From assembly GCA_030630165.1 (NCBI GenBank), contig DAOVNN010000197.1, positions 1 to 5,580 on the forward strand: 5,580 bases of DNA, written 5' to 3'. Below are positions 4,466 to 5,580 of the stretch, in pieces. The notes beneath the pieces were generated by a model. That model saw only the letters and a list, made by a program, of their open reading frames with translations, was not told the DNA's origin and searched no databases. The stretch's first letter is position 1. Every line of letters starts with the position of its first letter. This DNA is from Candidatus Krumholzibacteriota bacterium. GTDB lineage: Bacteria > Krumholzibacteriota > Krumholzibacteriia > Krumholzibacteriales > Krumholzibacteriaceae. The position numbers were made by a program, and so were the translations under genes.

Positions 4466-5580
4466 ATGCCGATGAGTAAGATCGAGATGTTTAAGAAGTG
4501 GGGGATCTTCCACAAATCGTATGAAGCCGCCGGCATCCTCAATGATTTCGCCAATCACATCGAATATTCCCGCTCAAAGGACCAGTACACCGCGACTCTG
4601 AAAGACCTCTATTTCTCCCTGGCGCTGACCGCACGCGACAGGCTCGTCGAGCAGTGGATCAAGACACAGCAGGTCTATCACCAGAAGAACGTAAAGCGCG
4701 TCTACTACCTCTCGGCGGAATACCTCATGGGAAGAGCGCTGGTGAATAACCTGATCAATCTCGACATCTACGACCAGACATGCGAGGCGATGGACAAGAT
4801 CGATCTCGACGTCGAGAGGCTTGTGGAACAGGAACCAGACGCCGGTCTCGGCAACGGGGGCCTCGGACGGCTCGCCGCCTGCTTCCTCGATTCGATGGCG
4901 ACTCTGATGATCCCGGCCGTCGGCTACGGCATACGCTACGAATACGGCATATTCGAGCAGGAGATAAGGAACCTCGCCCAGCACGAATGCCCCGATGAAT
5001 GGCTCAAGTACGGCAATCCCTGGGAGATAGAAAGGCCCGAGTATTCATTCATCGTCAAGTTTTACGGAAAGGTCAGCGAGGATTGGGGGCCCGGCGGAAC
5101 AACGATACGCGAATGGACCGATACGAAGGACGTAGTCGGTGTCGCCTACGACACTCCCATCGCCGGGTACGGCAATATAACGGTCAACACGCTGAGGCTC
5201 TGGTCGGCGCACGCTACGCGGGAGTTCAATCTCGATTTCTTCCAGAACGGCGACTACCTCAAGGCGGTCGAGCAGAAGAACCTCTCCGAAAACATCTCCA
5301 AGGTACTATACCCCAATGACAGCACCTTCGAGGGGCGCGAGCTGAGACTGATGCAGCAGTACTTCTTCGTCTCCTGTTCGATACAGGACATCATCAGAAG
5401 GTACCTGATCGATCATAAAACTTTCGACGAGTTCCCCGACAAGGCCGCGATCCAGCTCAACGACACACATCCCTCGCTCGCGATCCCCGAACTGATGAGA
5501 TTGCTGATCGACGATCACGGCGTGAGCTGGGACAAGGCATGGGATATCACCCGGAAAACGTGCGCCTACACGAATCACAC
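4466..5580 (+). CDS. glgP: Glycogen/starch (alpha-glucan) phosphorylase, N-terminal part (runs off right edge)
   Basis: An open frame of 371 codons with no stop before the window ends. It encodes the N-terminal part of a family GT35 alpha-glucan phosphorylase, a PLP enzyme that releases glucose 1-phosphate from alpha-1,4-glucan with inorganic phosphate. Family stretches are clear: VYYLSAEYLMGRAL; GLGNGGLGR (127-135, phosphate/active-site glycine loop) followed by LAACFLDSMATL; YGIRYEYGIFEQ; WLKYGNPWEIERPE; the LNDTHPSLAIPELMR block (331-345); and KTCAYTNHT at the window edge. These match animal and bacterial phosphorylases closely. The PLP lysine lies further on, outside the window; full proteins are usually about 800-850 residues. 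The start at 4466 is supported by GGAG seven bases upstream. Two Met codons (M1, M3) are close together. It is probably cotranscribed with nrdDG, which would be an unusual partnership. Confidence 0.94.
   Translation, partial: MPMSKIEMFKKWGIFHKSYEAAGILNDFANHIEYSRSKDQYTATLKDLYFSLALTARDRLVEQWIKTQQVYHQKNVKRVYYLSAEYLMGRALVNNLINLDIYDQTCEAMDKIDLDVERLVEQEPDAGLGNGGLGRLAACFLDSMATLMIPAVGYGIRYEYGIFEQEIRNLAQHECPDEWLKYGNPWEIERPEYSFIVKFYGKVSEDWGPGGTTIREWTDTKDVVGVAYDTPIAGYGNITVNTLRLWSAHATREFNLDFFQNGDYLKAVEQKNLSENISKVLYPNDSTFEGRELRLMQQYFFVSCSIQDIIRRYLIDHKTFDEFPDKAAIQLNDTHPSLAIPELMRLLIDDHGVSWDKAWDITRKTCAYTNH

Noticed and set aside
3959..4558. Minus-strand frame of 199 codons opposite nrdG and the glgP start
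   Set aside because: It is antisense to two clear genes and crosses their junction, with no recognisable domain.
1..5580. CRISPR arrays, tRNA genes, insertion sequences or phage genes
   Set aside because: No regularly spaced direct repeats, cloverleaf-like sequences, transposase motifs or flanking inverted repeats were seen on either strand.

Overview
The window looks like chromosomal DNA from a moderately GC-rich bacterium that lives at least partly without oxygen. It carries an oxygen-sensitive class III ribonucleotide reductase (nrdD-nrdG) under a cobalamin riboswitch, next to housekeeping carbon and nitrogen genes (glutamate dehydrogenase, glycogen phosphorylase). AGG (Arg) and ATA (Ile) codons are common. 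No phage, insertion sequence, CRISPR, tRNA or rRNA sequence is visible. The species cannot be named from this window.

Layout. On the minus strand, 1-259 is the start of an NADP-type glutamate dehydrogenase gene that runs off the left edge, with a promoter at about 359-388. Also on the minus strand, 530-949 encodes a stand-alone receiver-domain response regulator. A 700-base divergent gap (950-1649) follows, densely packed with control elements read on the plus strand: a sigma70-type promoter, a pair of NrdR-type operator boxes 32 bp apart centre to centre, a complete cobalamin riboswitch aptamer (1189-1374), a terminator-like hairpin with a T-run (1478-1502) and a long leader. Then come nrdD (1650-3794), nrdG (3794-4426, overlapping by one base as TGATG) and, 39 bases later, the first 371 codons of a glycogen phosphorylase gene that runs off the right edge.

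How it works together. NrdG is the radical SAM activase that installs the glycyl radical on NrdD, and NrdD then reduces ribonucleotides to deoxyribonucleotides anaerobically without needing B12. The operon start appears to carry two independent controls. NrdR, which senses ATP/dATP, would repress initiation at a box covering the -10 element. An adenosylcobalamin riboswitch would shut down expression when B12 is plentiful, presumably because a B12-dependent class II enzyme (NrdJ) encoded elsewhere can take over. The predicted transcription start falls almost exactly at the first base of the aptamer P1 stem, and the second NrdR-like box lies inside DNA that encodes the aptamer. This layered control region is the most interesting part of the window.
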